Positions 34,479 to 43,464 of a stretch of 64,000 nucleotides of DNA are shown here, piece after piece. The notes beneath the pieces were generated by a model that saw only the letters and a program-made list of their open reading frames with translations, searched no databases and was not told the DNA's origin. The translations under genes and the position numbers were made by a program. This DNA comes from Bosea vestrisii (GTDB lineage: Bacteria; Pseudomonadota; Alphaproteobacteria; Rhizobiales; Beijerinckiaceae). Each line of letters opens with the position of its first letter. Positions within the stretch are counted from its first letter, which is position 1. The stretch is taken from the NCBI RefSeq assembly GCF_030144325.1, contig NZ_CP126307.1, forward strand, positions 3,579,001-3,643,000. The letters run 5' to 3'.

Positions 34479-36641
34479 TCACTTCTGGCTGGATGCGGTC
34501 TTCACCTCTTTGCCGGCGGCGCGCTGAGCGGCGCTCACCACGGTCTCGGGCGTCAGCAATTGCGGCAGCACCTCGGCCTGCGCGCCCTTCGTGCCGGGGT
34601 AGAACAAATAGAGCGGCACGCCGGCGCGGCCGTACTCCGCCAGCGTCGCCGCGATCGCAGCATTGCGATTGGTCCAGTCGGCCTTGAGATAGGCGACGCC
34701 GAGCTTGGCGAAGGCGTCCTTCACCTCCTGGCGCGACAGCGCGACGCGGTCATTGGCGAGGCAGGTGATGCACCAGGCGGCGGTGAAGTTGACGAAGACC
34801 GGCTTGCCCTGCGCCTGCAACTCCGCGACCCGCGTCGGCGACCAGACACCCGGCGCTTCCATTCCGGCCTGCACGGTCGGTTGCGCCGGGGGCGTCGCGC
34901 TTTCGATCACGAAGGCCGAGGTCGCGCCGACGAGCAGGATGGCGGCTACAGCCGCGACGGCGCGCAAGGCTCGGCCACTGCCGCGCGTCACGCCGACCAG
35001 CCAGAGCGCGAAGCCGGTGATGAGAATCGCGACCAGCGCGGCGAGCGCCCCGTCGGCGCCGGCCTGCATGGTCGCGACCCAGATCAGCCAGATCGCGGTC
35101 GCGAACATCGGGAAGGCGAAGGCCTGCTTCAGCACGAGCATCCAGCGGCCGGGCTTCGGCAGCAGCCGCAGCAGTCCGGGGGCGAAGGAGAGCGCGACGA
35201 CGGGCGCGGCGAAGCCGAGCGCCAGGGCCATGAAGATCGACAGCGCCGCGGCTGGCGGCTGCGTCAGCGCATAGCCCATTGCCGCGCCCATGAACGGGGC
35301 GGTGCAGGGCGTCGCGACGACGACGGCGAGCGCGCCGGTCATGAAGGCGCCGACCGGACCGCTCCGGCTGGCGAGCCCGTCGCCGACGCCTTGCAGCTTG
35401 CCGCCGATCTCGAAGGCGCCGATCAGGTTGAAGCCGATCAGCGTCATCAGCACGGCGAGCAGGATGACGAGCGGCGGCGACTGCAATTGGAAGCCCCAGC
35501 CGGCGCCGACTGCGATCACAGCTGCGCCCAGCACGAAGAAGGTCGCGAGCACGCCGGCGAGGAAGAGCAGGCCCTGTTGGCGCACTTCGCTGCGGCTCGC
35601 CTGCGCGATCTGCGCGAAGCCGAGCGCCTTGATGAACAGCACCGGCAGCACGCAGGGCATCAGATTGAGGATCAGCCCGCCGGCGAAAGCGAAAACCAGC
35701 GCCAGCAGGAGCGTCAGGTCCTCGGTCGGAGGCGGCGGCAGCGTCACCTTTGCCGGTGCTTGCGCCGGAGCGGCTACTGCCTGCAGCAGGACCGGCTCGA
35801 CCTCGGCGCTGAGCATCAAAGCGCGCTTGTTGCCGCCTTCCTCGAAGGTGAGGACGCCGTCGGTCGTCGGCGTGCCCACCTTGAAGGCAGTGGAACGGGT
35901 GAGGGTGACCGCGCCGTTCGCGACGGGCTGCTCGGCCGCATGCTCGATCAGCGTGTCCAGGACCGGGAAGAAGCGGATATCGCGGGCACCGGCCGGCAGG
36001 CCGGGCAAGGTGAGCGCGAGCTTGTCATCGCCCTTCGCCGTCAGCCTGGCGGTGAAGCCGGCCGGCTTTGGCAGCGCGGCGATGGCCTGATCGATCTGCA
36101 CCTGCGCGGCAGTGTCGACTTGGGCTGCTGCCGCGATCGGCAAATCGAGCGTAAAGGCGCCCTCTTCGGGAATGCAGATCTTCTCGCAGACCAGCCAGGT
36201 TGCCTTGGCCGAGAGCGTCAGGGTCTCGCCGGGCCTGGCATTGGCCGGGACGGAGATCTCGACGGGCAGCAGGACATTGCCCTCGAAGCCGAAATTGACG
36301 AGAGGCTCGACCCGGATCGCCTTCGGCGGCGGCCATTGGATCGCGCCGGCGCTGATGCCCTCCGGCAGCACCCACTCGATCCGCGTCGCTTCGCCGGAAT
36401 CGCCGGGGTTCTGCCAGTAGCTGTGCCATCCGGGCGCGAGCTTCTGGGTGAGCGCGACCTGGAAACGCTCGCCCGGTGCAACCACATCGCGGCTCGACAG
36501 CAGCGTGGCGGTGACGCGCGGCGAGGTCACGGCGGCGGATTCAGCCGCGAGCAGCGGCGTGGGCACCAGCAGGGCCAGCGCCATGGTGGCGCGCTGCAAC
36601 AGCCGGATAACAGTCCGGCGCGGGAGGCTCGTCGCGGTCAT
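34479..36641 (-). CDS. DsbD/ScsB-like protein-disulfide reductase
   Basis: 720-residue inner-membrane protein passing electrons from cytoplasmic thioredoxin to the periplasm. It has a signal, then an N-terminal beta domain of about 250 residues with CEKICIPEEG (Cys-x3-Cys). A membrane core follows with the paired Cys in LNLMPCVLPVL and VVATPCTAPFMG. The C-terminal thioredoxin domain has FTAAWCITCLAND (WCxxC). The size and N-terminal domain are closer to ScsB/long DsbD forms than to short CcdA. ATG 36641 is preferred over an upstream TTG at 36683. The following redoxin gene is a likely client; ScsB proteins are linked to copper tolerance, which is inference here. Confidence 0.85.
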   Translation of the reverse strand: MTATSLPRRTVIRLLQRATMALALLVPTPLLAAESAAVTSPRVTATLLSSRDVVAPGERFQVALTQKLAPGWHSYWQNPGDSGEATRIEWVLPEGISAGAIQWPPPKAIRVEPLVNFGFEGNVLLPVEISVPANARPGETLTLSAKATWLVCEKICIPEEGAFTLDLPIAAAAQVDTAAQVQIDQAIAALPKPAGFTARLTAKGDDKLALTLPGLPAGARDIRFFPVLDTLIEHAAEQPVANGAVTLTRSTAFKVGTPTTDGVLTFEEGGNKRALMLSAEVEPVLLQAVAAPAQAPAKVTLPPPPTEDLTLLLALVFAFAGGLILNLMPCVLPVLFIKALGFAQIAQASRSEVRQQGLLFLAGVLATFFVLGAAVIAVGAGWGFQLQSPPLVILLAVLMTLIGFNLIGAFEIGGKLQGVGDGLASRSGPVGAFMTGALAVVVATPCTAPFMGAAMGYALTQPPAAALSIFMALALGFAAPVVALSFAPGLLRLLPKPGRWMLVLKQAFAFPMFATAIWLIWVATMQAGADGALAALVAILITGFALWLVGVTRGSGRALRAVAAVAAILLVGATSAFVIESATPPAQPTVQAGMEAPGVWSPTRVAELQAQGKPVFVNFTAAWCITCLANDRVALSRQEVKDAFAKLGVAYLKADWTNRNAAIAATLAEYGRAGVPLYLFYPGTKGAQAEVLPQLLTPETVVSAAQRAAGKEVKTASSQK

Positions 36642-36713
36642 GCCCACCAGATGCCCGCTTCCATCGGGAAAAGCCAATGACAAGCGGGTGATAGCGGCGC
36701 GAGGTCGCAGGCT

Positions 36714-37769
36714 TCAGCCCGCCCCGAGCCGCTCGCCGCGATAGACGCCGGAGCGGATCCGGCCCCACCAGTCGCGGTTCTCGAGATACCAGGCGATCGT
36801 CTTGCGCAGCCCGCTCTCGAAGCTCTCCTGGGGCCGCCAGCCGAGCTCGCGCTCGATCTTGCTGGCGTCGATCGCATAGCGCTGGTCATGCCCCGGCCGG
36901 TCGGCGACGAAGCGGATCAGGTTTTCGCGCGGGCCGATGCCGGCATCGGGCGAAAGCTCGTCCATCAGCGCACAGATCGCCTTGACCACCTCAAGATTGC
37001 TGCGCTCGGCCGAGCCGCCGACATTGTAGCTCTCGCCGATCCGCCCGCTCTCGGCGATCAGAGCGAGTGCGCGCGCATGATCCTCGACATGCAGCCAGTC
37101 GCGGACCTGGGCGCCCGAGCCGTAGACGGGCAGCGCCTTGCCCTCGAGCGCATTGAGGATCATCAGCGGGATCAGCTTCTCGGGGAAGTGATAGGGCCCA
37201 TAATTGTTCGAGCAGTTCGAGAGCACGACCGGCAGGCCATAGGTGTGGTGCCAGGCGCGGGCGAGATGGTCGGAAGCCGCTTTCGAGGCCGAATAGGGCG
37301 AGTTCGGCTGGTAGGGCGAGGTCTCGCTGAACAGCCCGTCCTCGCCGAGCGAGCCGAAGACCTCGTCGGTCGAGATCTGGTGGAAGCGGAAACCGGCCTG
37401 GTCTTCGGCCGGCAGGGTGCGCCAGTGCCGCAACGCCTCCTGCAGCAGCACGAAGGAGCCGACGATATTGGTCTCGATGAAAGCCGCCGGCCCGTCGATC
37501 GAGCGGTCGACATGGCTCTCGGCGGCAAGGTGCATGACGATGTCGGGCGCGAATTCGGCGAAGGCGTGCCGCATCGCCGCGGCATCGCCGATATCGGCTT
37601 GCAGGAAGGTGAGCCGTGGATCGTTTGAGACCGGCTCAAGATTGTCGCGATTGCCGGCATAGGTCAGCTTGTCGACGACCAGCACCTGATGCGGCGTCTG
37701 ACGGATCAGATGGCGCACCACGGCCGAGCCGATGAAGCCGGCGCCGCCGGTGACGAGATAGCGCTTCAC
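36714..37769 (-). CDS. rfbB: dTDP-glucose 4,6-dehydratase RfbB
   Basis: Second step of dTDP-L-rhamnose synthesis: dTDP-glucose to the 4-keto-6-deoxy sugar. 351-residue extended SDR. Motifs: YLVTGGAGFIGSAVVRHLI (NAD site), HLAAESHVDRSIDGP, QISTDEVFGSL with the catalytic Thr-Asp-Glu, SPYSASKAASDHL (Tyr-x3-Lys), CSNNYGPYHFPEKLIPL. Start GTG 37769 overlaps the rfbC stop (GTGA), which fixes it. Only rfbC and rfbB are here; rfbA and rfbD are not in the window. Products probably feed surface glycans such as the one encoded at 54-64 kb, though linkage is not shown. Confidence 0.96.
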   Translation of the reverse strand: MKRYLVTGGAGFIGSAVVRHLIRQTPHQVLVVDKLTYAGNRDNLEPVSNDPRLTFLQADIGDAAAMRHAFAEFAPDIVMHLAAESHVDRSIDGPAAFIETNIVGSFVLLQEALRHWRTLPAEDQAGFRFHQISTDEVFGSLGEDGLFSETSPYQPNSPYSASKAASDHLARAWHHTYGLPVVLSNCSNNYGPYHFPEKLIPLMILNALEGKALPVYGSGAQVRDWLHVEDHARALALIAESGRIGESYNVGGSAERSNLEVVKAICALMDELSPDAGIGPRENLIRFVADRPGHDQRYAIDASKIERELGWRPQESFESGLRKTIAWYLENRDWWGRIRSGVYRGERLGAG

Positions 37770-38344
37770 GGCCGGGCCTCCCAGCGGAACGGGCTGGTGA
37801 AGCCTGAAAAGCCGGGGAGAACAGCATCCTTGCCCGAGAGCTGCGCCTCGGCTGCGATGACGGGCCAGTCTATCGCGAGGTCTGGGTCGTTCCAGGCCAG
37901 GCCGCCTTCGGTTTCCGGAGCGTAGGGGCCGTCGACCTTGTAGATGACCTCGGTACCCGGCTCGAGCGTGCAGAAGCCATGGGCGAAGCCGCGCGGCACG
38001 AAGAGCTGCTCGGCGCCCTCGGCCGTCAGCGTAACGGCACACCATTTGCCATAGCTCGGCGATCCCACGCGGATATCGACCGCGACGTCGAAGATCGCGC
38101 CCTTCAGGACCCGGACCAGCTTGGCCTGCGCCGCCGGCGGGGCCTGGAAGTGCAGGCCGCGCACCACGCCGCGCGCCGCCGAGAGCGACTGGTTGTCCTG
38201 GACGAAGACGGTGCCGATGCCGGCCGTGGCGAAGGCCTCGGTGCTGTACGTCTCCATGAAGTAGCCGCGCGCATCGCCGAATTTTTTCGGCCTGATCAGC
38301 AGGACGGCCGGAATGGCGAGGGGCTCGAAGGCGAACTTGCTCAT
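37766..38344 (-). CDS. rfbC: dTDP-4-dehydrorhamnose 3,5-epimerase RfbC
   Basis: 192-residue cupin-fold epimerase acting after RfbB. Motifs: IPAVLLIRPKKFGDARGYFMETY, VFVQDNQSLSAARGVVRGLHFQ (catalytic His in RGLHFQ), KLVRVLKGAIFDVAVDIR, LFVPRGFAHGFCTLEPGTEVIYKV. Length and blocks are normal. It precedes and overlaps rfbB by four bases (GTGA). The reversed order C-B without A and D suggests the rest of the pathway lies elsewhere. Confidence 0.95.
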   Translation of the reverse strand: MSKFAFEPLAIPAVLLIRPKKFGDARGYFMETYSTEAFATAGIGTVFVQDNQSLSAARGVVRGLHFQAPPAAQAKLVRVLKGAIFDVAVDIRVGSPSYGKWCAVTLTAEGAEQLFVPRGFAHGFCTLEPGTEVIYKVDGPYAPETEGGLAWNDPDLAIDWPVIAAEAQLSGKDAVLPGFSGFTSPFRWEARP

Positions 38345-38375
38345 GCTGCCCTTGAACCCTCGCCGGCGCGCGCCG

Positions 38376-39497
38376 TCAACGCCCGGGCGCGATCCGCCCG
38401 CCGGTCATCGGCTCAGTTACGCCGGTGGTCAGCGGGAAGGAGATCGGCAGGCCGGCCTTGCGGCGCATGGCGAGGAAGGCGAAGCACTCCGCCTCGACCG
38501 CATCGCCGCGCCAGCCGACGGCTTCGGCCGGAACGGCCTCGGCGCCGCTGCGCGCATTGAGCGCCGCCATGATCGCCGGATTGCGCCGCCCGCCGCCGCA
38601 GACGATCAGCCTTTCCGGCCTGACTGGGAGCAGATCGAGCCCGCGCCCGACCGCGCCGGCGGTGAAGGCGGTCAGCGTCGCCGCCCCATCCTCGAAGGAG
38701 AGGCCCTCGGCCATGGCGGCGGTGAAATCGTGGCGGTCGAGCGACTTCGGATAGGGGGCGAAGAGGTAGGGATGTTCGAGCAGGCGCGCGAGCCTGGCTT
38801 CGTCGACGGTGCCGGCGAGCGAGAAGGCGCCGTCGCGGTCCATCTCGCCCTTGCCATGCTGCTTGATCCAGTCGTTGAGCGGCGCATTGCCCGGGCCGGT
38901 ATCGAAGGCGAGCACGCTGTCGGCATCGGCGAAGGCGCTGAGATTACCGACGCCGCCAAGATTGAGCACGGCAGTCTCCTGCCCGGCGCCAATGCTGTGC
39001 ATCAGCGCGGCATGATAGCTCGCGACCAGCGGCGCGCCCTGGCCGCCGGCGCGGACATCGCCCGTGCGGAAATCATAGACAACGTCGATGCCGAGTTGCC
39101 CCGCCATCAGCGCGCCGTCGCCGAGCTGGCGGGTGTCGCCCTTGCGCTCCCTGGTCGGGGCGCGATGCAGCACGGTCTGACCATGGAAGCCGATGGCCGC
39201 GACCTCGCTCGCAGCAATGCCCTCGGCTGCCAGAAACTCAGAGACGGCCTCGCCTTGAGCCAGCGTCAAGGCGCGCTCGGCCTGCGCGAAGATCGCCGGC
39301 TCCGGCCCCTCGAAACGCCAACCGAGCGCGGCCTGCACCGCCTCAGCCAGCAGATCGCGAACTTCCTGGCGGTAAGGCGAGAGCCGCCACGGCCCGAATT
39401 CGGCGACCGCAGCGCCATCAGTGCGGATGGCGGCGATGTCGATATTGCCGTCGAGGACCGTTCCGGTCATCAGTCCGATGGACCAGGCTGGCTGCAT
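38376..39497 (-). CDS. anmK: Anhydro-N-acetylmuramic acid kinase AnmK
   Basis: 373-residue sugar kinase of cell-wall recycling. It opens the 1,6-anhydro ring of anhydro-MurNAc and phosphorylates it to MurNAc-6-phosphate. ASKHA blocks: N-terminal GLMTGTVLDGNIDIAAIRTDG (family M-S/T-G-T-x-x-D-G), GFHGQTVLHR, GDGALMAGQLGIDVVYDFR, VLNLGGVGNLS, and AFDTGPGNAPLNDW with the catalytic Asp. It lies 31 bases upstream of rfbC on the same strand. The divergent gene at 39617 shares its promoter gap. Confidence 0.93.
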   Translation of the reverse strand: MQPAWSIGLMTGTVLDGNIDIAAIRTDGAAVAEFGPWRLSPYRQEVRDLLAEAVQAALGWRFEGPEPAIFAQAERALTLAQGEAVSEFLAAEGIAASEVAAIGFHGQTVLHRAPTRERKGDTRQLGDGALMAGQLGIDVVYDFRTGDVRAGGQGAPLVASYHAALMHSIGAGQETAVLNLGGVGNLSAFADADSVLAFDTGPGNAPLNDWIKQHGKGEMDRDGAFSLAGTVDEARLARLLEHPYLFAPYPKSLDRHDFTAAMAEGLSFEDGAATLTAFTAGAVGRGLDLLPVRPERLIVCGGGRRNPAIMAALNARSGAEAVPAEAVGWRGDAVEAECFAFLAMRRKAGLPISFPLTTGVTEPMTGGRIAPGR

Positions 39498-39616
39498 GCC
39501 GCATCTCCGTATCGTCCAAGACGATGCCTGTCACAGGCAAAGTCCGCCCGCAATCCCGACCCGATTCCGACCCAATCGCCACCTATCCAAAGGCGAACCC
39601 GCCTTGGAGACCGGCT

Positions 39617-39967
39617 ATGCCGACCCGTCGCTTCGTCTTGATCGCCTGCCTGGGTCTCGTTCCGACCGCGCCCGCTCTCGCACAGGTATTAAGCGGAGAG
39701 ATTGGTGCGCCGCCGCTCGATGTTCCGCCACCCGACGTGCCGACGTTGCCGCCATACCCGCCCCGGTCGCCTGAAGCCGGCGAGGATGACTATGGCATCA
39801 GCCGGCGCGAGGCCGTGCGGATCGCTCGCCGCAACGGTGTGGTCGATGTCGAAAGCGTCCGCCGCCATCGCGGCGTCTGGATCGTCTCGGGTACCGATGA
39901 TGACGATGAGGACATCCGCGTCGTCGTCAATGACGAGGGCGACGTCGTCGCGGTCAGGCGCGACTGA
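39617..39967 (+). CDS. Small secreted PepSY-like protein
   Basis: 116-residue exported protein. Signal peptide MPTRRFVLIACLGLVPTAPALAQ, a Pro-rich linker (PPLDVPPPDVPTLPPYPPRSPE), then a PepSY-like unit: ISRREAVRIARRNGVVDVESVRRHRGVWIVSG...DIRVVVNDEGDVVAVRR. ATG 39617 has GGAGA about 7 bases upstream; frame upstream of it is not protein-like. PepSY domains often inhibit proteases or act as envelope modules; no function can be assigned here. Convergent with the next small gene after two bases. Confidence 0.7.
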   Translation: MPTRRFVLIACLGLVPTAPALAQVLSGEIGAPPLDVPPPDVPTLPPYPPRSPEAGEDDYGISRREAVRIARRNGVVDVESVRRHRGVWIVSGTDDDDEDIRVVVNDEGDVVAVRRD

Positions 39968-39969
39968 GT

Positions 39970-40173
39970 TCAGCCTGTCAGCAGCGCTGCGTCGAAGGCG
40001 TCCTGCAACATCTCCCGGCATTGCCGCGCCTGCTCTCGGCTCGGCTCATGCAGGATGTGCGGGGTGATGTCGGCGAGATCGCGCAAGGCGAAATCAATCG
40101 CCGACATGAGGTCGAGCGCATCGCTCTCGGCGACCGGCTGCTTCAACGGACGGAACTGTAGAACCTGACCCAT
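39970..40173 (-). CDS. Hypothetical small protein
   Basis: 67 residues (MGQVLQFRPLKQPVAES...) with a helical, acidic middle (ALDLMSAIDFALRDLADIT) and one Cys near EQARQCREML. I do not recognise it. ATG 40173 is preferred to an upstream start at 40227, whose extra residues look non-coding. It is convergent with the PepSY-like gene (two bases between stops) and follows the peptide-binding protein gene on the same strand after 58 bases. No signal peptide or membrane segment; probably cytoplasmic. Confidence 0.5.
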   Translation of the reverse strand: MGQVLQFRPLKQPVAESDALDLMSAIDFALRDLADITPHILHEPSREQARQCREMLQDAFDAALLTG

Positions 40174-40231
40174 TACATGTCTCACGAGACTAAGAAGGCG
40201 AATCGTTCTGCTGAGTCTCGTCCGCAATCGG

Positions 40232-41842
40232 TCAGGAACCGGTTAACGCCGCGTCGGCGTCACTTCTTTCGATGTTCCAGAACAGCATTACCGGCGCCGC
40301 CAGCACCCCGGAGACATTGGCGCGCCTCGCGTAGGGCTGGTCGAACTGGCCGAGCACGCGATAGGGCTGCATCTCGGCGAGCCTTTTATGCAATACCTCG
40401 ACCGCCGCCTTGCGGGCGGCATCGTCGGGCGCATCGACCACGGCGCCACGCAGTTTCTCGGCTTCGGCGTCGCAGGGCCAGCCCGCCCAGGCTTTCTCGC
40501 AGCCCATGTTGGTGCCGATATTGGTCATCGGCGACTGCATGGTCGCGCCGGAGGCATAGGTCACGAACAGGTTCCAGCCGCCCTGGTCCGGCGGGCTCTT
40601 GTTCTGCTGGCGGGTGGTGACCGTGCCCCAGTCGGAGAACTGCACCTCGACATTGACCCCGGCCTTCTTCAGCTGGGCGGCGGCAACCTCGGCCATCCGG
40701 CCGATTGCGGCGATGTCGTTGCTGGTCGTCAGCACCAGCTTCTCGCCCTTGTAGCCGGCTTCGGCCAGGAGCTGCTTTGCCTTCTCCAGGTCCGGCTTGG
40801 CGTAGCCTTCTGTCCCGGCCTCGGTGCCGTTCGGGCCGCCGCAGATGAAGTAGGCGGCGCAGCGCTTCCACCATTCCTCGTCGCCGAAACCGCCGGCCAG
40901 GAACTCGGCCTGGTCGGTGGCATAGGCCAAAGCGAGGCGCGCCTTGGGATTGTTGAACGGCGGATGCAGGCTGTTTGGCCGCAGCATCACCTGGTTGGCG
41001 AGATTGGAATAACGCTCGACCTTGACGTCCTTTGCGGCAGCGACCACCGGGATCAGGTCCTGGCTCGGCTGCTCCCAGATATCGATCTCGCCGGTCTGCA
41101 AGGCGGCCGCAGCCGTCGCCGCATCCGGCATGATCATCCACTCGACCCGGTCGACCTTGACGACGCGCCCGCCGGCGAGCCCGTCGGCCGGCTCCGCGCG
41201 CGGCACATAGTCAGCGTTCTTGTCGTAGACGATCTTGGCGCCGCTGCGCCATTCGGCCCGGTTGAACTTGAACGGGCCGGAGCCGATCGTCTCGGTCACC
41301 GGCTTCGTCGGATCGGTCGCCGCATCGGCCTCGCGCATGATCACCGGGATCTGGCCGACGGCCGAGCCGAGCGCGAATGGCACCAGCGCCATCGGCTTCT
41401 TCAGCTTGAGGGTGAAGGTCCTGTCGTCCTTCGCCTCCATGCCCTCGGTGTATTCGCCGAGCTTGCCGCCGATCGTGTCGCGCACCATCCAGCGCTTCAG
41501 CGAGGCGATAACGTCGCGCGTGGTGACCGGCTGGCCGTCATGGAATTTCAGGCCCGGCCGCAGCGTGAAGCTCCAGCTGAGCCCGTCCGGCGCGGTCGAA
41601 AAGCTCTCGACCATCTGCGGCTTGGGCTGGAGGTTGGCGTCCCAGGCGAACAGCGTTTCGTAGATCATCAGCCCGTGCATGCGGGTGATCACGATCGAGG
41701 CGGCGACCGGGTCGAGCGTCTTCAGGTCGGCATGCGGCGCGACCCGCAGCACAGACTTGGGCGCCGGCTGCGCGTGTGCGCCGGCCGTCAGAATGAGCGC
41801 GGTCGCGCCGACGAGAGCGGCGGCGAAGCGGGATCGGATCAT
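40232..41842 (-). CDS. Peptide-type (family 5) ABC substrate-binding protein, tandem copy 2
   Basis: 536-residue periplasmic binding protein. Signal peptide MIRSRFAAALVGATALILTAGAHAQ, then SVLRVAPHADLKTLDPVAASIVITRMHGLMIYETLFAWDANLQPKPQM, GLSWSFTLRPGLKFHDGQPVTTRDV, and GSGPFKFNRAEWRSG. ATG 41842 has AAGGAG upstream. The gene directly upstream (41881-43464) encodes a clear paralogue, similar from signal peptide to C-terminus. No permease or ATPase gene is next to either, so they must work with a transporter encoded elsewhere. Cys residues in RCAAYFICGG and MGCEKAWAGWPCDAE could form disulfides, and are shared by both copies. Confidence 0.88.
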   Translation of the reverse strand: MIRSRFAAALVGATALILTAGAHAQPAPKSVLRVAPHADLKTLDPVAASIVITRMHGLMIYETLFAWDANLQPKPQMVESFSTAPDGLSWSFTLRPGLKFHDGQPVTTRDVIASLKRWMVRDTIGGKLGEYTEGMEAKDDRTFTLKLKKPMALVPFALGSAVGQIPVIMREADAATDPTKPVTETIGSGPFKFNRAEWRSGAKIVYDKNADYVPRAEPADGLAGGRVVKVDRVEWMIMPDAATAAAALQTGEIDIWEQPSQDLIPVVAAAKDVKVERYSNLANQVMLRPNSLHPPFNNPKARLALAYATDQAEFLAGGFGDEEWWKRCAAYFICGGPNGTEAGTEGYAKPDLEKAKQLLAEAGYKGEKLVLTTSNDIAAIGRMAEVAAAQLKKAGVNVEVQFSDWGTVTTRQQNKSPPDQGGWNLFVTYASGATMQSPMTNIGTNMGCEKAWAGWPCDAEAEKLRGAVVDAPDDAARKAAVEVLHKRLAEMQPYRVLGQFDQPYARRANVSGVLAAPVMLFWNIERSDADAALTGS

Positions 41843-41880
41843 GTTGATCTCCTTCCAGGCGGGCGAAGCGCAGGATGCGC

Positions 41881-43464
41881 TCATTTCTTCTCGATGTTCC
41901 AGAACAGCATCACCGGCGCCGCCAGCACGCCCGCGACATTGGCGCGCCGCGCATAGGGCTGAACGAACTGGCCGAGCACGCGATAGGGCTGAACCTCGGC
42001 GAGATGCTTGTGCAGGGTCTCGACCGCCGCCTTGCGGGCGGCATCATCCGGCGCATCGACGACGGCGCCGCGCAGCTTCTCCGTCTGCGCATCGCAGGCC
42101 CAGCCGGCCCAGGCCTTCTCGCAAGCCATATTGGTGCCGACATTGGTCAGCGGCGACTGCATGGTCGCGCCGGGGATGGTGGTGACGAAGAGATTCCAGC
42201 CGCTGCGGCCGGGTGCACCGCGATTCTGCTGGCGCGTCGCCACCGTGCCCCAGTCCGAAAACTGCAGGTCGATGTTGAAGCCGACTTTTCTCAGGCTGTC
42301 GGCCGCGACCTCGGCCATGCGGCCGATCGGCGGGATGTCCATGCTCGACATCAGCGCCAACGGCTCGCCCTTGTAGCCGCTCTCCGCCAGGAGTTGCCGC
42401 GCCTTGGCGAGGTCCGGCTTGGCGAAGCCCTCGGCGCCCGCCTGCGTGCCGTTCGGGCCGCCGCAGATGAAATAGGAATTGCAGCGCTGCCACCATTCCT
42501 CGTCGCCGAAGCCGCCGGCCAGGAATTCGGCCTGATCGGTGGCATAGGCGAGGGCGAGACGGGCCTTGGGGTTGTCGAACGGCGGGTAGAGGTGGTTGGG
42601 CCGCAGCAGCGCCTGGTCCGGCAGGCTGGCGTAACGCTCGACCTTGACCTCGCGGTTCCCGGCGATCACCGGCACCAGATCCTGGCTCGGCTGCTCCCAG
42701 ATATCGATCTCGCCGGTCTGCAAGGCCGCGGCTGCTGTCGCCGGATCGGGCATGATCAGCCATTCGACGCGATCGACCTTGACGACGCGGCCGCCGGCGA
42801 GGCCATCGGCAGGCTCCGAGCGCGGCACATAGTCGGGATTCCTGTCGTAGATGACCTTGACGCCGCTGCGCCATTCGCTGCGGTTGAACAGGAAAGGACC
42901 GGAGCCGACCGCCTCGGTGATCGGCTTCAGCGGATCGCTCGTCGCATCGCTCTCGCGCATGATCGCCGGGATGTTGCCGACGGCCGAGCCGAGCGCGAAC
43001 GGCACCAGCGCCATCGGCTTGTTCAGCTTGAGCTGGAAAGTCCGGTCATCGACCGTCGTCATGCCCTCGGTGTATTCGCCGAGCTTGCCGCCGATCGTGT
43101 CACGCGCCATCCAGCGCTTCAGCGAGGCGATCACGTCGCGTGTCGTCACCGGCTGGCCGTCATGGAATTTGAGGCCAGGCCGCAGCGTGAAGCTCCAGCT
43201 CAGCTTGTCTTCCGAGGTCGAGAAGCTCTCGACCATCTGCGGCTTCGGCTGGAGGTTGGCGTCCCAGGCGAACAGCGTCTCGTAGATCATCAGCCCGTGC
43301 ATGCGGGTGATCAGCACCGAAGCTGCGACCGGATCGAGCGTCTTCAGATCGGCGTGGGGCGCGACGCGCAGCACGTTTTTCGGGCCGGACTGCGCCTGCG
43401 CCCCGGTAGCGAGCAGCAAGGCGGCCGCGCCGATCAGTGCGGCAGCGAGGCGGGATCGGATCAT
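41881..43464 (-). CDS. Peptide-type (family 5) ABC substrate-binding protein, tandem copy 1
   Basis: 527-residue paralogue of the following gene. Signal peptide MIRSRLAAALIGAAALLLATGAQAQ, then VLRVAPHADLKTLDPVAASVLITRMHGLMIYETLFAWDANLQPKPQM, nearly identical to copy 2 in this stretch. The ligand-side middle and C-terminal parts differ more (DIPPIGRMAEVAADSLRKVGFNID against NDIAAIGRMAEVAAAQLKKAGVNVE). ATG 43464 overlaps the stop of the D-aminopeptidase gene (ATGA). The association with a D-amino-acid peptidase suggests D-amino-acid-containing peptides, perhaps wall fragments, as ligands; this is inference. Confidence 0.88.
   Translation of the reverse strand: MIRSRLAAALIGAAALLLATGAQAQSGPKNVLRVAPHADLKTLDPVAASVLITRMHGLMIYETLFAWDANLQPKPQMVESFSTSEDKLSWSFTLRPGLKFHDGQPVTTRDVIASLKRWMARDTIGGKLGEYTEGMTTVDDRTFQLKLNKPMALVPFALGSAVGNIPAIMRESDATSDPLKPITEAVGSGPFLFNRSEWRSGVKVIYDRNPDYVPRSEPADGLAGGRVVKVDRVEWLIMPDPATAAAALQTGEIDIWEQPSQDLVPVIAGNREVKVERYASLPDQALLRPNHLYPPFDNPKARLALAYATDQAEFLAGGFGDEEWWQRCNSYFICGGPNGTQAGAEGFAKPDLAKARQLLAESGYKGEPLALMSSMDIPPIGRMAEVAADSLRKVGFNIDLQFSDWGTVATRQQNRGAPGRSGWNLFVTTIPGATMQSPLTNVGTNMACEKAWAGWACDAQTEKLRGAVVDAPDDAARKAAVETLHKHLAEVQPYRVLGQFVQPYARRANVAGVLAAPVMLFWNIEKK

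Noticed and set aside
34332..36680. 782-codon open frame opposite the DsbD/ScsB-like gene
   Set aside because: Arg/Gln/Glu-rich shadow with no domain; the minus strand encodes a clear reductase with all catalytic cysteines.
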